Source: Lachnospiraceae bacterium (GTDB lineage Bacteria; Bacillota; Clostridia; Lachnospirales; Lachnospiraceae). Taken from it: a DNA stretch of 59,298 bases. Below, in pieces: positions 16,573 to 25,054 of the stretch. How positions within the stretch are numbered: the first letter of the stretch is position 1; the number at the start of each line of letters is the position of its first letter. A program made the translations under genes and the position numbers. Below the pieces are notes generated by a model. It searched no databases. It saw only the letters and a list, made by a program, of their open reading frames with translations, and was not told the origin of the DNA. The stretch is from assembly GCA_019424135.1 (NCBI GenBank), contig JAHYZZ010000015.1:1-59298 (forward strand), in the 5' to 3' direction.

Positions 16573-17511
16573 TTATACAAATGCTTTTACTTTCTCGTAG
16601 ATGCTGTCTGCATCCAGGCCGTATTTCTTGATCAGCTCTCCTGCCGGACCGGACTCTCCGAATACATCATTGATACCGATTTTCATCACCTTGGCCGGAG
16701 CTTTTTCTGCCACTACGTCACAGACCGCGCTTCCCAGACCGCCAATAACGGAGTGTTCTTCTACCGTTACGATCTTTCCGGTCTCTTCTGCAGCCTTCAT
16801 CACCGCCTCCTCGTCCAGAGGCTTGATGGTGTGCATATTGATTACCCGTGCGCTGATTCCGTCTGCTGCCAGCTTTTCTGCAGCTGCCAGAGACTCGGAT
16901 ACCGGAAGGCCTGCCGCGATAATGGTAACATCTGTTCCCTCACGCAAGGTGATCGCTTTGCCGATCTCAAAGTGATAATCTGGATTGTCATTGATCACCG
17001 GCACTGCTGCACGGCCAAACCGGAGGTACACCGGTCCTACATGCTCATAAGCCGCCTTGACTGCTGCCCGGGCTTCCACGTCATCTGCCGGATTGATCAC
17101 AACCATGCCGGGAATGGTACGCATCAAAGCCAGATCTTCATTACACTGATGAGTCGCACCGTCTTCTCCCACAGAGATACTTGCATGGGTCGCGCCGATT
17201 TTTACATTCAGATGGGGATATCCGATGGAATTTCTAACCTGCTCAAAAGCACGCCCTGCCGCGAACATGGCAAAAGAGCTTGCAAACGGAACCTTTCCGG
17301 TGGTTGCCAGTCCTGCAGCCACGCCCATCATATTGCACTCTGCGATTCCGCAATCGATATGACGTTCCGGAAACGCCTTTTTAAAAATTCCGGTCTTGGT
17401 AGCCGCCGCCAGGTCTGCGTCCAGCACCACCAGATCTTCATGCTCTTTTCCTAACTCTACCAAAGCATTACCGTAGCTCTCTCTTGTTGCAATCTTCTTT
17501 ACTTCTGACAT
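16573..17511 (-). CDS. Transketolase, C-terminal (pyrimidine/TPP-binding) subunit
   Basis: A 312-residue protein covering the pyrimidine-binding and C-terminal domains of transketolase. Motifs include DADLAAATKTGIF, GIAECNMMGVAAGLA near residue 75 and GEDGATHQCNEDLA near 115. It works with the N-terminal subunit encoded just upstream to transfer two-carbon units between sugar phosphates using thiamine diphosphate. The split form is normal in many Clostridia. It overlaps the upstream gene by 13 bp, implying translational coupling. Confidence 0.93.
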   Translation of the reverse strand: MSEVKKIATRESYGNALVELGKEHEDLVVLDADLAAATKTGIFKKAFPERHIDCGIAECNMMGVAAGLATTGKVPFASSFAMFAAGRAFEQVRNSIGYPHLNVKIGATHASISVGEDGATHQCNEDLALMRTIPGMVVINPADDVEARAAVKAAYEHVGPVYLRFGRAAVPVINDNPDYHFEIGKAITLREGTDVTIIAAGLPVSESLAAAEKLAADGISARVINMHTIKPLDEEAVMKAAEETGKIVTVEEHSVIGGLGSAVCDVVAEKAPAKVMKIGINDVFGESGPAGELIKKYGLDADSIYEKVKAFV

Positions 17512-18335
17512 AATGCTTCACCTACTTTCTCTAAATCTGCCATCGCCACTTTGTACTGCTCGTCATTAGGAGCCGCACCATGCCAGGAAGCCTGATTCTC
17601 CATGAAGGATACGCCCTTTCCTTTTACCGTCTTTGCAATAATGGCTGTGGGCTGTCCTTTTGTATTTCTTGCCTCTTTAAAAGCGGCATCGATGGCATCA
17701 AAATCATGGCCGTCGATATTGATCACATGGAAATTGAAGGCCTCAAACTTTTTATCGATGGGATAGGGTGAGTTGACGTCATCAATGGCTCCGTCAATCT
17801 GGAGGTTATTATTGTCTACGATGACAACCAGGTTGTCCAGCTTTCTGTGTGCCGCCAGCATGGCTGCCTCCCATACCTGACCCTCCTGGATCTCGCCATC
17901 CCCAAGAAGGGTGTACACTCTATAACTGTCGCCGGAAAGCTTGGCAGAAATTGCCATCCCTACAGCTGCAGAAATTCCCTGTCCCAGTGAGCCGCTGGAC
18001 ATGTCCACACCCGGAATATGCTTCATATCCGGATGTCCCTGAAGATAGGATCCCGTCTTACGAAGGGTCGTCAGATCCTCCACCGGGAAAAATCCTTTAT
18101 GCGCCAATGTTGAGTAATACCCCGGCGCCGTGTGACCTTTGGAAAGAACAAACCGATCCCGGTCTGCCTTTTTAGGGTCTTTGGGATCAACGTTCATTTC
18201 TTCAAAATACAGATACGTATAGATATCTGCCGCCGACAAAGATCCGCCCGGATGCCCGGATTTGGCGCTGTGCACTGCTGTGATGATACCTTTGCGGATC
18301 TCATTGGCTGTTTTCATCAACTCTAATTTATCCAT
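17499..18335 (-). CDS. Transketolase, N-terminal (PP-domain) subunit
   Basis: About 278 residues, the diphosphate-binding half of a split transketolase. The TPP motif GDGEIQEGQVWEAAMLAAHRK (about 145-165) ends in a VDNNNLQIDG segment, and SGHPGGSLSAADI is present near residue 25. The start at 18335 follows GGAGGACATC; the longer reading frame has no ribosome binding site. It sits between tal and the second transketolase subunit. Confidence 0.93.
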   Translation of the reverse strand: MDKLELMKTANEIRKGIITAVHSAKSGHPGGSLSAADIYTYLYFEEMNVDPKDPKKADRDRFVLSKGHTAPGYYSTLAHKGFFPVEDLTTLRKTGSYLQGHPDMKHIPGVDMSSGSLGQGISAAVGMAISAKLSGDSYRVYTLLGDGEIQEGQVWEAAMLAAHRKLDNLVVIVDNNNLQIDGAIDDVNSPYPIDKKFEAFNFHVINIDGHDFDAIDAAFKEARNTKGQPTAIIAKTVKGKGVSFMENQASWHGAAPNDEQYKVAMADLEKVGEALCQK

Positions 18336-18351
18336 GATGTCCTCCTGCAAA

Positions 18352-19005
18352 TTATTCTCCAAATACTGCCTTATAGTCTGCCTGGAATTTTTCGATTCCT
18401 GCATCAGTCAGTGGATGATGTGTCATTTTCTCAATAACTGCGTAAGGAACAGTAGCAATATCAGCTCCTGCCAGAGCACAGTCTGTCACATGCATCGGAT
18501 GACGGATGCTGGCTGCGATGATCTCAGTCTGGATACCAGCGATCTTGAAGATTTCAGAAATCTCTGCAATCAGATCAGTTCCTCTTACAGAGATATCGTC
18601 CAGACGTCCCAGGAATGGAGAAACGTAAGATGCTCCTGCTCTTGCAGCCAGAAGTGCCTGATTTGCAGTAAAGATCAAGGTTACATTGGTCTTGATCCCT
18701 TCGGAGGAAAGTACCTTCACCGCCTTCAGTCCTTCCACAGTCATCGGAATCTTGACTACCATATTTTTATGGATCTTGGCGATCTCGCGTCCCTCTGCGA
18801 TCATGCCCTCAGCGTCTGTTGTCGTTGCCTTTACCTCTCCGCTGATCGGTCCGTCTACGATGGATGCAATCTCTGCAATGACTTCCTCAAATACTCTGCC
18901 TTCTTTTGCAATCAGAGACGGGTTCGTGGTAACGCCGCAGATCACTCCCATATCGTTTGCTTTCTTAATGTCTTCTACCTTTGCTGTGTCGATGAAAAAT
19001 TTCAT
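18352..19005 (-). CDS. tal: TalC-type transaldolase / fructose-6-phosphate aldolase family
   Basis: About 217 residues, the short (TalC/FSA) form. The Schiff-base lysine is in MVVKIPMT near residue 85, and GVTTNPSLIAKEG and TNVTLIFTANQALLAARAGA are present. It moves a dihydroxyacetone unit between sugar phosphates, completing the non-oxidative pentose-phosphate pathway with the split transketolase downstream. The ATG at 19005 lies 8 nt after AGGAGG; an ATG two codons upstream is too close to it. Led by a strong promoter at 19048-19077. Confidence 0.92.
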   Translation of the reverse strand: MKFFIDTAKVEDIKKANDMGVICGVTTNPSLIAKEGRVFEEVIAEIASIVDGPISGEVKATTTDAEGMIAEGREIAKIHKNMVVKIPMTVEGLKAVKVLSSEGIKTNVTLIFTANQALLAARAGASYVSPFLGRLDDISVRGTDLIAEISEIFKIAGIQTEIIAASIRHPMHVTDCALAGADIATVPYAVIEKMTHHPLTDAGIEKFQADYKAVFGE

Positions 19006-19047
19006 GTTCATTTCCTCCTATTATTTAACAGTTTCCCAGATATTTAA

Positions 19048-19077
19048 ATTATAACGTAATCCTTTTCCTCTGGTCAA
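19048..19077 (-). promoter_or_regulatory. Promoter of the tal-transketolase operon
   Basis: Minus strand: -35 TTGACC (rc at 19072-19077), 18 nt spacer, -10 TATAAT (rc at 19048-19053). The remaining gap up to 19241 is very A/T-rich and holds TTTTTATTAATAAT at two places (near 19087 and 19206), possible binding sites but not assignable. Confidence 0.7.
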
Positions 19078-19241
19078 TAGTCCTGTTTTTTATTAATAAT
19101 TTTTTCTATTAATATTTTTAATTTATCAACGAATATTTTTGATTATTCCTACATCATTTAAAGTAAGAGCACAGATTTTCCTGTCATTTTTTATTCTGTC
19201 CTTCGTTTTTATTAATAATATTTTTTCAAAATCCATTAATT

Positions 19242-20339
19242 TTATTTTTTCTTCTTCCCTGCCGGATATCCGGTGGTCCCCCGGACAATGAGTCTGGGCT
19301 CATACTCCACATGATAGGTGCTGACCGGTTCCAGATCCGCATATTTCCTATGATGGGAGGCGATCTTTTTCATAATAATATCACAGGCATCCCGGCCTTT
19401 ATACACCACAAAATGGTCAATAGTCGTAAGCGCCACTTTATGAATCCGCGCAAACAAAGTATTGTCGCATCCCATGACGGACATCTCGCCCGGCACCTTA
19501 ATCTTCTCCTCCTGAAGCGCGTCCAGAATTCCAAATGCAATCATATCGTTCAGTCCCACAATAGCCGTGATATCCCGGGATTCTCTCAGAAGCTCCCGGG
19601 TCAGGTCATATCCGATCTTGTACTCCGAATCAATGTGAGCCACCGTAAGATCCAACTCTTCCCCTGCTGCTTTGATGATGACACCGTCTTTAAAACCAGC
19701 CTCTTCATACTCTTTTAAGAATCCTTCCACCCGTTTCGACCGCTGCTTCTGCCTGGCCGTAAGAGGCGGGGCAATATAGGCTACCTTGTGATGTCCCAGA
19801 TCCAGAAGATGTCTTGCCATGATCCGGCCCAGTTTGGAATTATCCAGCTCCACTGCGTCCACATTCAGTTTTTCATTTTGATTGTTTACCACCACCACCG
19901 GAATCTGCTTGGACAGTTCTTCTACCTCATTTAAAAAGCAGTGGCTGGGATTGCAAGTATAGATGATCCCCAGGGGCTTTAGATCTTTCATCATCTTTAA
20001 GTAACGCTCTTCCATCTTCAAGTCCCGCTGGATATTACACACAAAAAGCCCGAACCCTTCTTCCTTGGCCCGGGACTCAATCCCCTGCAAAAGCATCACA
20101 TAATAGGGATTGGTCAGATTTGAGCAGAATACCACCAGAAGCTTTTCTCTGCGCAAACTTTTCCCTGTTCTTGGCCTGGAAACGGTATATCCCAGCTCTC
20201 TGGCCGCCGTTTCCACCCGTTCAATGGTCTCTTTGGAAAAAGAAACGTTATATTTCTTATTCAAGATCATGGATACCGTGGACTGAGAAACTCCTGCCGC
20301 TTTTGCAATATCCGTGGACGTCACTTTTTTCTTTCTCAT
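19242..20339 (-). CDS. LacI-family transcriptional regulator
   Basis: A 365-residue regulator. It has an N-terminal LacI HTH (VTSTDIAKAAGVSQSTVSMI, residues 6-25), a hinge, and a type-1 periplasmic-binding-protein sugar domain. The C-terminus carries an extra basic tail (YPAGKKKK). Its ATG lies one base after the recR stop codon, so it is co-transcribed with dnaX-ebfC-recR. The promoter of the downstream tal-transketolase operon is the obvious candidate target by proximity. The effector is unknown. Confidence 0.9.
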   Translation of the reverse strand: MRKKKVTSTDIAKAAGVSQSTVSMILNKKYNVSFSKETIERVETAARELGYTVSRPRTGKSLRREKLLVVFCSNLTNPYYVMLLQGIESRAKEEGFGLFVCNIQRDLKMEERYLKMMKDLKPLGIIYTCNPSHCFLNEVEELSKQIPVVVVNNQNEKLNVDAVELDNSKLGRIMARHLLDLGHHKVAYIAPPLTARQKQRSKRVEGFLKEYEEAGFKDGVIIKAAGEELDLTVAHIDSEYKIGYDLTRELLRESRDITAIVGLNDMIAFGILDALQEEKIKVPGEMSVMGCDNTLFARIHKVALTTIDHFVVYKGRDACDIIMKKIASHHRKYADLEPVSTYHVEYEPRLIVRGTTGYPAGKKKK

Positions 20340-20340
20340 G

Positions 20341-20937
20341 CTACAATTCTGTTCTTCCTTCCAGCGCTCTTAACAGTGTCACTTCGTCAATGTACTCCAG
20401 GTCACCGCCCACCGGTACCCCACTGGCGATCCTGCTCACCTTAATGCCGGTTGGCTTAATCAGCTTGCTGATATACATGGCCGTGGTCTCACCCTCCAGA
20501 CTGGAGTTAGTGGCAATGATCACTTCTTCCACATCCCCTTCCAGACGGGTAATCAGTTCTTTCAACTTAATGTCTTCTGGACCAATCCCCAGCATAGGGG
20601 AGATGGCACCATGCAGCACATGATAGACGCCATTGTATTTCCCCGTCTTCTCATAAGCCGCCAGATCCCTGGTATTTTCCACAACCATGATGGTCTTGTG
20701 GTCTCTTGTACTGCTCTGGCAGATCGGGCACAGTTCCTGATCGGTCAGTGTATAGCACTCCTTACAGTATCTGACATTTTCTCTGGCAGACACCATGGTG
20801 TCTGCCAGTCTTTTTACGTCCTCTTTGGGCATGTGTATCAAATGAAAAGCCAGCCTTGCCGCTGACTTTGCACCGATGCCCGGAAGGCATGACAATTCTT
20901 CGATTAATTTGCTGATCTGGCTGCTGTAATAATCCAT
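20341..20937 (-). CDS. recR: Recombination mediator protein RecR
   Basis: A 198-residue protein of standard length: helix-hairpin-helix (LSCLPGIGAKSAARLAFHLI), four-cysteine zinc finger (CKECYTLTDQELCPIC near 57-72), Toprim domain (VVENTRDLAAYEKTG near 80) and Walker-like C-terminus. It clamps DNA with RecO to load RecA at gaps. Order dnaX-ebfC-recR is conserved across bacteria. Confidence 0.97.
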   Translation of the reverse strand: MDYYSSQISKLIEELSCLPGIGAKSAARLAFHLIHMPKEDVKRLADTMVSARENVRYCKECYTLTDQELCPICQSSTRDHKTIMVVENTRDLAAYEKTGKYNGVYHVLHGAISPMLGIGPEDIKLKELITRLEGDVEEVIIATNSSLEGETTAMYISKLIKPTGIKVSRIASGVPVGGDLEYIDEVTLLRALEGRTEL

Positions 20938-20951
20938 GCAATCAACTCCTC

Positions 20952-21305
20952 TTAGAACAGCCCCGGCATTGCGCCGCCCATTCCTCCGGTAAATTTAGAC
21001 ATTGCTGATGCGGAAGCCTCGTCTACTTTCTCCAGCACTTCATTAACCGCTGCAATGATCAGATCCTCCAGCATGTCCACATCATCAGGATCCACAACTT
21101 CCTCGTCGATCTTCACCTTCGTAAGCTTTTTGGTCCCGGACATGGTCACCTCTACAGCCCCGCCGCCTGCTGTGGCTGTAAACTCTTTTGTTTCCATCTC
21201 CTTTGCCTGCTCCTCCATCTGACGCTGCATCTTCTGTGCCTGCTTCATCAGATTTGCCATGTTTCCCGGCATTCCGCCGCCTGGAAATCCTCCTCGCTTT
21301 GCCAT
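20952..21305 (-). CDS. YbaB/EbfC family nucleoid-associated protein
   Basis: A 117-residue protein with the family core MQRQMEEQAKEMETKEFTA, VEVTMSGTKKLTKVKID and DLIIAAVNEVL. It has a Gly/Met-rich N-terminus and a C-terminus ending in GGAMPGLF. Dimeric DNA-binding protein, usually between dnaX and recR as here. Confidence 0.96.
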   Translation of the reverse strand: MAKRGGFPGGGMPGNMANLMKQAQKMQRQMEEQAKEMETKEFTATAGGGAVEVTMSGTKKLTKVKIDEEVVDPDDVDMLEDLIIAAVNEVLEKVDEASASAMSKFTGGMGGAMPGLF

Positions 21306-21319
21306 ATCACTATCTCCTC

Positions 21320-22894
21320 CTAATCTTCTACTGTAATCTCCATATGAATCAGCTTCTCAAGATCTACGAAGCTGTCCTCAAATTGTCCGCCGGCTGATAC
21401 CTGGCGTACCTCTATCTCTACCTGTCTGCCAATCTTCTCTTCGATCAGCCTTTGAATCTCTTCTTTGTGTGCCTCTGATCCGATCACTCCGGCGCTTAGT
21501 TCATCCGGCGCTACCACCAACAGGATATTCCCTTCTCCGGCGCTTAAGCGCACCTTTTTCAGATAGGTCCGCAGCATGGGAGACGCCTCCATGATGATGC
21601 TACGGAAGTCCTTTGCCACTGCCTTGACGTCTTCATTGAGCGCCTTGGGAAGCTTTGGCTTGATCTCCTTTTTTTCAAGTTCTGTCTCGCCCCCGCTGTA
21701 TCCTGCCCTGGAAGACTCTCTAGGTGCCTTTGTAACGATTCCTTCCTCCAGCTGCTTTTCAATCAGACGGATCCGGTCCAAAAGAGCATCCTGATTCGTC
21801 TCCATGGCCGGACGGCACAACTTGATCAGCGTCACTTCCAGGAGCACTCGTTTCTGGGTTGAAAACTTCAGCTGATTGGTCAGATCTGAAAATATCCGGA
21901 TATACCGGATCAAAGTCTCATTCTCGATCATTCCAGCTTCTTCTTTGAGCTGTGCCAGATTTTCAGTGGACACATCCAGTACATCCTCCATATCATCTGA
22001 GCATTTTACCAGCAGAAGATTCCTGAGATACCAGGTAAAATCCGCTGCCAGCTGGGAGAGCTCTCTTCCCCCCATCACCAGCTCATCCACCGTTTCGATC
22101 ACCTTGGATACGTCCATAGACAAAAGCTCCCGGAGCAGACGGCTGAACACGTCCGTATCCACTGCTCCCAGGATCTCCAGCACGTGGTCATAAGTCAGAC
22201 ACTCTCCGATATGAAACGCTGCACACTGATCCAACAGGCTTAAGCCATCTCTCATGGATCCATCCGCTGCTTTTGCAAGATACCGGACTGCCTTGTCCTC
22301 CACCTCCCATTGCTCCTTGTCAATCAGCTCTTTCAGTCTTGCCGCAATTGTATCAATGGAAATCCGTTTAAAATCATATCTCTGGCACCGGCTTAAAATC
22401 GTAACCGGAATTTTATTTGCCTCCGTGGTAGCCAGAATAAAGATCACATATTCCGGCGGTTCCTCCAACGTCTTTAGAAGTGCGTTAAATGCGCCGATCG
22501 ACAGCATGTGCACCTCATCAATAATGTAAACTTTATATTTTCCCTCCGTAGGCCGATAGGAAACTTCCTCCCGGATCTCCCGGATGTTGTCCACACCATT
22601 GTTGGACGCCGCATCGATCTCTATCACATTCATAGAGTTTCCTGCTGCAATTGCCCTGCAGGACGCACACTCCCCGCACGGGCTTCCATCCACCGGATGC
22701 TCACAGTTGACTGCCTTGGCAAAAATTTTCGCCACCGTAGTCTTTCCTGTTCCCCGGGTTCCGCAGAATAGATAGGCATGGCCGATCCTTCCGGCAGAAA
22801 TCTGATTTTTCAAAGTCCTGACAACGGCATCCTGCCCTTTTACATCTTCAAATTCACCGGGGCGAAACTTCCGGTATAATGCCATATATGACAT
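21320..22894 (-). CDS. dnaX: DNA polymerase III subunit gamma/tau
   Basis: A 524-residue clamp-loader ATPase. It begins MSYMALYRKFRP, with Walker A GTRGTGKTT near residue 45, a four-Cys zinc module (CEHPVDGSPCGECASC), the DEVHML Walker B near 126, sensor 1 ATTEANKIP and the arginine-finger region SRCQRYDF. The C-terminal region (about 370-524) carries the tau-like part. Ribosome binding site is weak (GGAAG). First gene of the dnaX-ebfC-recR-lacI string. Confidence 0.97.
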   Translation of the reverse strand: MSYMALYRKFRPGEFEDVKGQDAVVRTLKNQISAGRIGHAYLFCGTRGTGKTTVAKIFAKAVNCEHPVDGSPCGECASCRAIAAGNSMNVIEIDAASNNGVDNIREIREEVSYRPTEGKYKVYIIDEVHMLSIGAFNALLKTLEEPPEYVIFILATTEANKIPVTILSRCQRYDFKRISIDTIAARLKELIDKEQWEVEDKAVRYLAKAADGSMRDGLSLLDQCAAFHIGECLTYDHVLEILGAVDTDVFSRLLRELLSMDVSKVIETVDELVMGGRELSQLAADFTWYLRNLLLVKCSDDMEDVLDVSTENLAQLKEEAGMIENETLIRYIRIFSDLTNQLKFSTQKRVLLEVTLIKLCRPAMETNQDALLDRIRLIEKQLEEGIVTKAPRESSRAGYSGGETELEKKEIKPKLPKALNEDVKAVAKDFRSIIMEASPMLRTYLKKVRLSAGEGNILLVVAPDELSAGVIGSEAHKEEIQRLIEEKIGRQVEIEVRQVSAGGQFEDSFVDLEKLIHMEITVED

Positions 22895-22922
22895 GTGTTA
22901 CACTTCCTGTCTGTTTTCCGTC

Positions 22923-23999
22923 TTATTTGTCTCCGAAACTGATTCCGGTCATTCTTGCCTCTTCGATAATATCCGCATCCGGATCTACCATCTTCAGCCT
23001 TCCTGCGACCTCCGCCAACGGAACGCGCAGAATCTTTCCGTCTTTTAATCCCACCATGTATCCAAAGTCACCGTCCAAAATTGCCTCTGCTGCAGCCGCG
23101 CCGAATCTGGTGGCAAGAACTCTGTCATAAGGACATGGCGAGCCGCCTCTTTGCATGTGCCCGGGCACCGTGATCCGAACCTCCTGATCAGTACGCTTCT
23201 GGATCCGCTCTGCCACTTCATAGGCAACCGACGGATATTTTTTCTTCTCTTTCTTTTCTTTCAGCTCTTTTTTGGACAGCTTTGCATCCTTCTGGGAGAT
23301 GGCTCCCTCTGCCACCGCAATGATGGTGAAGCGTTTCCCGGCCGCTTTTCTCTTATTAATAGCATCTACTACCACGTCTGTATTATACGGGATCTCCGGC
23401 AAAAGAATGATATCTGCTCCGCCGGCAATGCCTGCATGCAGGGTCACCCATCCGACTTTATGTCCCATCACTTCAATGATAAACACGCGGCTGTGGGATG
23501 TGGCTGTGGTATGAATCTTATCGATGGTATCTGTGGCGATATCTACCGCACTCTGGAACCCGAAGGTCATATCGGTACCCCACAGATCGTTGTCAATGGT
23601 CTTTGGAAGCGTAATGATATTCAGACCTTCCTCTCTTAACATATTGGCCGTCTTGTGAGTTCCATTTCCTCCCAGGACCACCAGACAATCCAAGTTCAGC
23701 TTATGATAGGTGTGTTTCATGGCCTCCACCTTGTCCAGACCGTTCTCATCCGGCACCCGCATCAACTTAAACGGCTGCCTGGATGTGCCAAGGATTGTCC
23801 CGCCAAGTGTCAAAATCCCGGAAAAATCACGGGAGGTCAACATTTTAAAATTAGAATAGATCAATCCTTTATATCCTTCTTGAAATCCATAAATCTCTAC
23901 GTCATCTCTTTTTGAGCAAATCCCTTTTACCACTCCGCGCATTGCTGCGTTTAATGCCTGGCAGTCTCCGCCGCTGGTCAACATTCCGATTCTTAACAT
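22923..23999 (-). CDS. pfkA: 6-phosphofructokinase
   Basis: A 358-residue enzyme of the PfkA fold. GGNGTHKTA has Gly113 at the site equivalent to E. coli Gly104, which favours ATP rather than pyrophosphate as donor. In PKTIDND, Asp136 is the catalytic base and Lys133 occupies the position that is Gly in classic ATP-PfkA but Lys in PPi-type and long-clade enzymes. A lysine-rich loop (SKKELKEKKEKKK, about 240-252) is unusual. It phosphorylates fructose 6-phosphate in glycolysis. Good AAAGGAG site and promoter upstream. Confidence 0.9.
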   Translation of the reverse strand: MLRIGMLTSGGDCQALNAAMRGVVKGICSKRDDVEIYGFQEGYKGLIYSNFKMLTSRDFSGILTLGGTILGTSRQPFKLMRVPDENGLDKVEAMKHTYHKLNLDCLVVLGGNGTHKTANMLREEGLNIITLPKTIDNDLWGTDMTFGFQSAVDIATDTIDKIHTTATSHSRVFIIEVMGHKVGWVTLHAGIAGGADIILLPEIPYNTDVVVDAINKRKAAGKRFTIIAVAEGAISQKDAKLSKKELKEKKEKKKYPSVAYEVAERIQKRTDQEVRITVPGHMQRGGSPCPYDRVLATRFGAAAAEAILDGDFGYMVGLKDGKILRVPLAEVAGRLKMVDPDADIIEEARMTGISFGDK

Positions 24000-24038
24000 C
24001 TGTTCTGCTCCTTTCTATCACTTCTTCACATTACTAGA

Positions 24039-24067
24039 ATTATAACTTATTTTTTTCCATGGCACAA
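24039..24067 (-). promoter_or_regulatory. Promoter of pfkA
   Basis: Minus strand: -10 TATAAT (rc at 24039-24044), 17 nt spacer, -35 TTGTGC (rc at 24062-24067). Confidence 0.6.
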
Positions 24068-24084
24068 TGGGAAGTTGACAAATG

Positions 24085-24093
24085 TGTTATACT
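24085..24093 (+). promoter_or_regulatory. Extended -10 promoter of map
   Basis: TGTTATACT gives an extended -10 without a correctly spaced -35; a TTGACA at 24075-24080 is only 7 nt away. A small hairpin (AAGGCAG ... CTGCCTT, 24099-24119) follows in the 5' UTR. Confidence 0.45.
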
Positions 24094-24153
24094 ATAGAAG
24101 GCAGTCAGGGAACTGCCTTTCAAAAAAACATGACGGAAGAAAGAGGTAATCAC

Positions 24154-24963
24154 GTGGATAAATTAGATATTAAATTATGGACTTTGGCATCTAAAGGCCA
24201 GATCGTTCCCAACCGTTCTCTTCTGAAAACAGAGGAGCAAATCCAGGCCATTAAAAAAAGCGCTCGTCTGAACACTGCTGTGTTGGATCATGTGGCCGCT
24301 CACATCAAGGAAGGCATGAGCACCGCCGAGATTGACCGCCTGGTCTATGACTTTACCACACAAAACGGCGGCATTCCTGCTCCCTTAAATTACGAAGGAT
24401 TTCCCAAAAGCGTCTGCACCTCCATCAACGATGTCATCTGTCATGGAATCCCTGACGAAAATGAGATTCTGAAAAACGGCGATATCATCAATGTAGACGT
24501 ATCTACTATCCTGGATGGATACTTTTCCGACGCTTCCCGTATGTTCCTGATCGGCGACGTCTCCGAACGGGCAAAAAAGCTGGTCCGTGTCACCAGAGAA
24601 TGTGTAGAACTGGGGCTTAAGGCCGCAAAGCCCTGGGGACACCTTGGCGATATCGCCTGGGCAATCAATACCCATGCCAAGAAAAACGGATATTCCGTTG
24701 TAGAAGAAATCGGCGGTCACGGCATCGGCCTGGAATTCCATGAAGATCCCTTTGTCAGCTACGTAACTCCCAAGGGAAGCGAGATGGTACTAGTGCCCGG
24801 CATGATGTTTACCATCGAACCCATGATCAACGAAGGAGGACCTGAATTCTTCATCGATGAAGAAAACGGCTGGACCGTTTACACCGAAGACGGCGGCCTG
24901 TCGGCACAGGTGGAATACATGGTACTCATCAAAGAAGACGGCGTAGAAGTCCTGACAAAGTAA
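24154..24963 (+). CDS. map: Methionine aminopeptidase, type I
   Basis: About 269 residues. The five metal ligands are visible: Asp in INVDVST, Asp in GYFSDASR, His in GGHGIGLEFHED, Glu in FTIEPMI and Glu in AQVEYMVLI. It removes the initiator methionine from nascent proteins. The start is taken as the GTG at 24154, 7 nt after AAAGAGG; upstream in-frame ATGs at 24082 and 24130 have no ribosome binding site. Confidence 0.93.
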   Translation: MDKLDIKLWTLASKGQIVPNRSLLKTEEQIQAIKKSARLNTAVLDHVAAHIKEGMSTAEIDRLVYDFTTQNGGIPAPLNYEGFPKSVCTSINDVICHGIPDENEILKNGDIINVDVSTILDGYFSDASRMFLIGDVSERAKKLVRVTRECVELGLKAAKPWGHLGDIAWAINTHAKKNGYSVVEEIGGHGIGLEFHEDPFVSYVTPKGSEMVLVPGMMFTIEPMINEGGPEFFIDEENGWTVYTEDGGLSAQVEYMVLIKEDGVEVLTK

Positions 24964-25003
24964 GAAGGTACAGGGTATTTTCCATTTAGGTACAGGGCAA
25001 AAC

Positions 25004-25050
25004 ACAAAATAGGACGTAGACCTTTGCAAAAGGTCTACGTCCTATTTTGT
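25004..25050. terminator. Bidirectional terminator between map and GH13 gene
   Basis: A perfect 22 bp stem (ACAAAATAGGACGTAGACCT onward) with a 3 nt loop between convergent genes; A/T runs at both ends allow termination in either direction. Confidence 0.85.
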
Positions 25051-25054
25051 ACCG

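Noticed and set aside
16573..18335. Split transketolase as a frameshifted gene
   Set aside because: The two-subunit form is a known normal arrangement; each half has its own start and ribosome binding site, with a 13 bp overlap.
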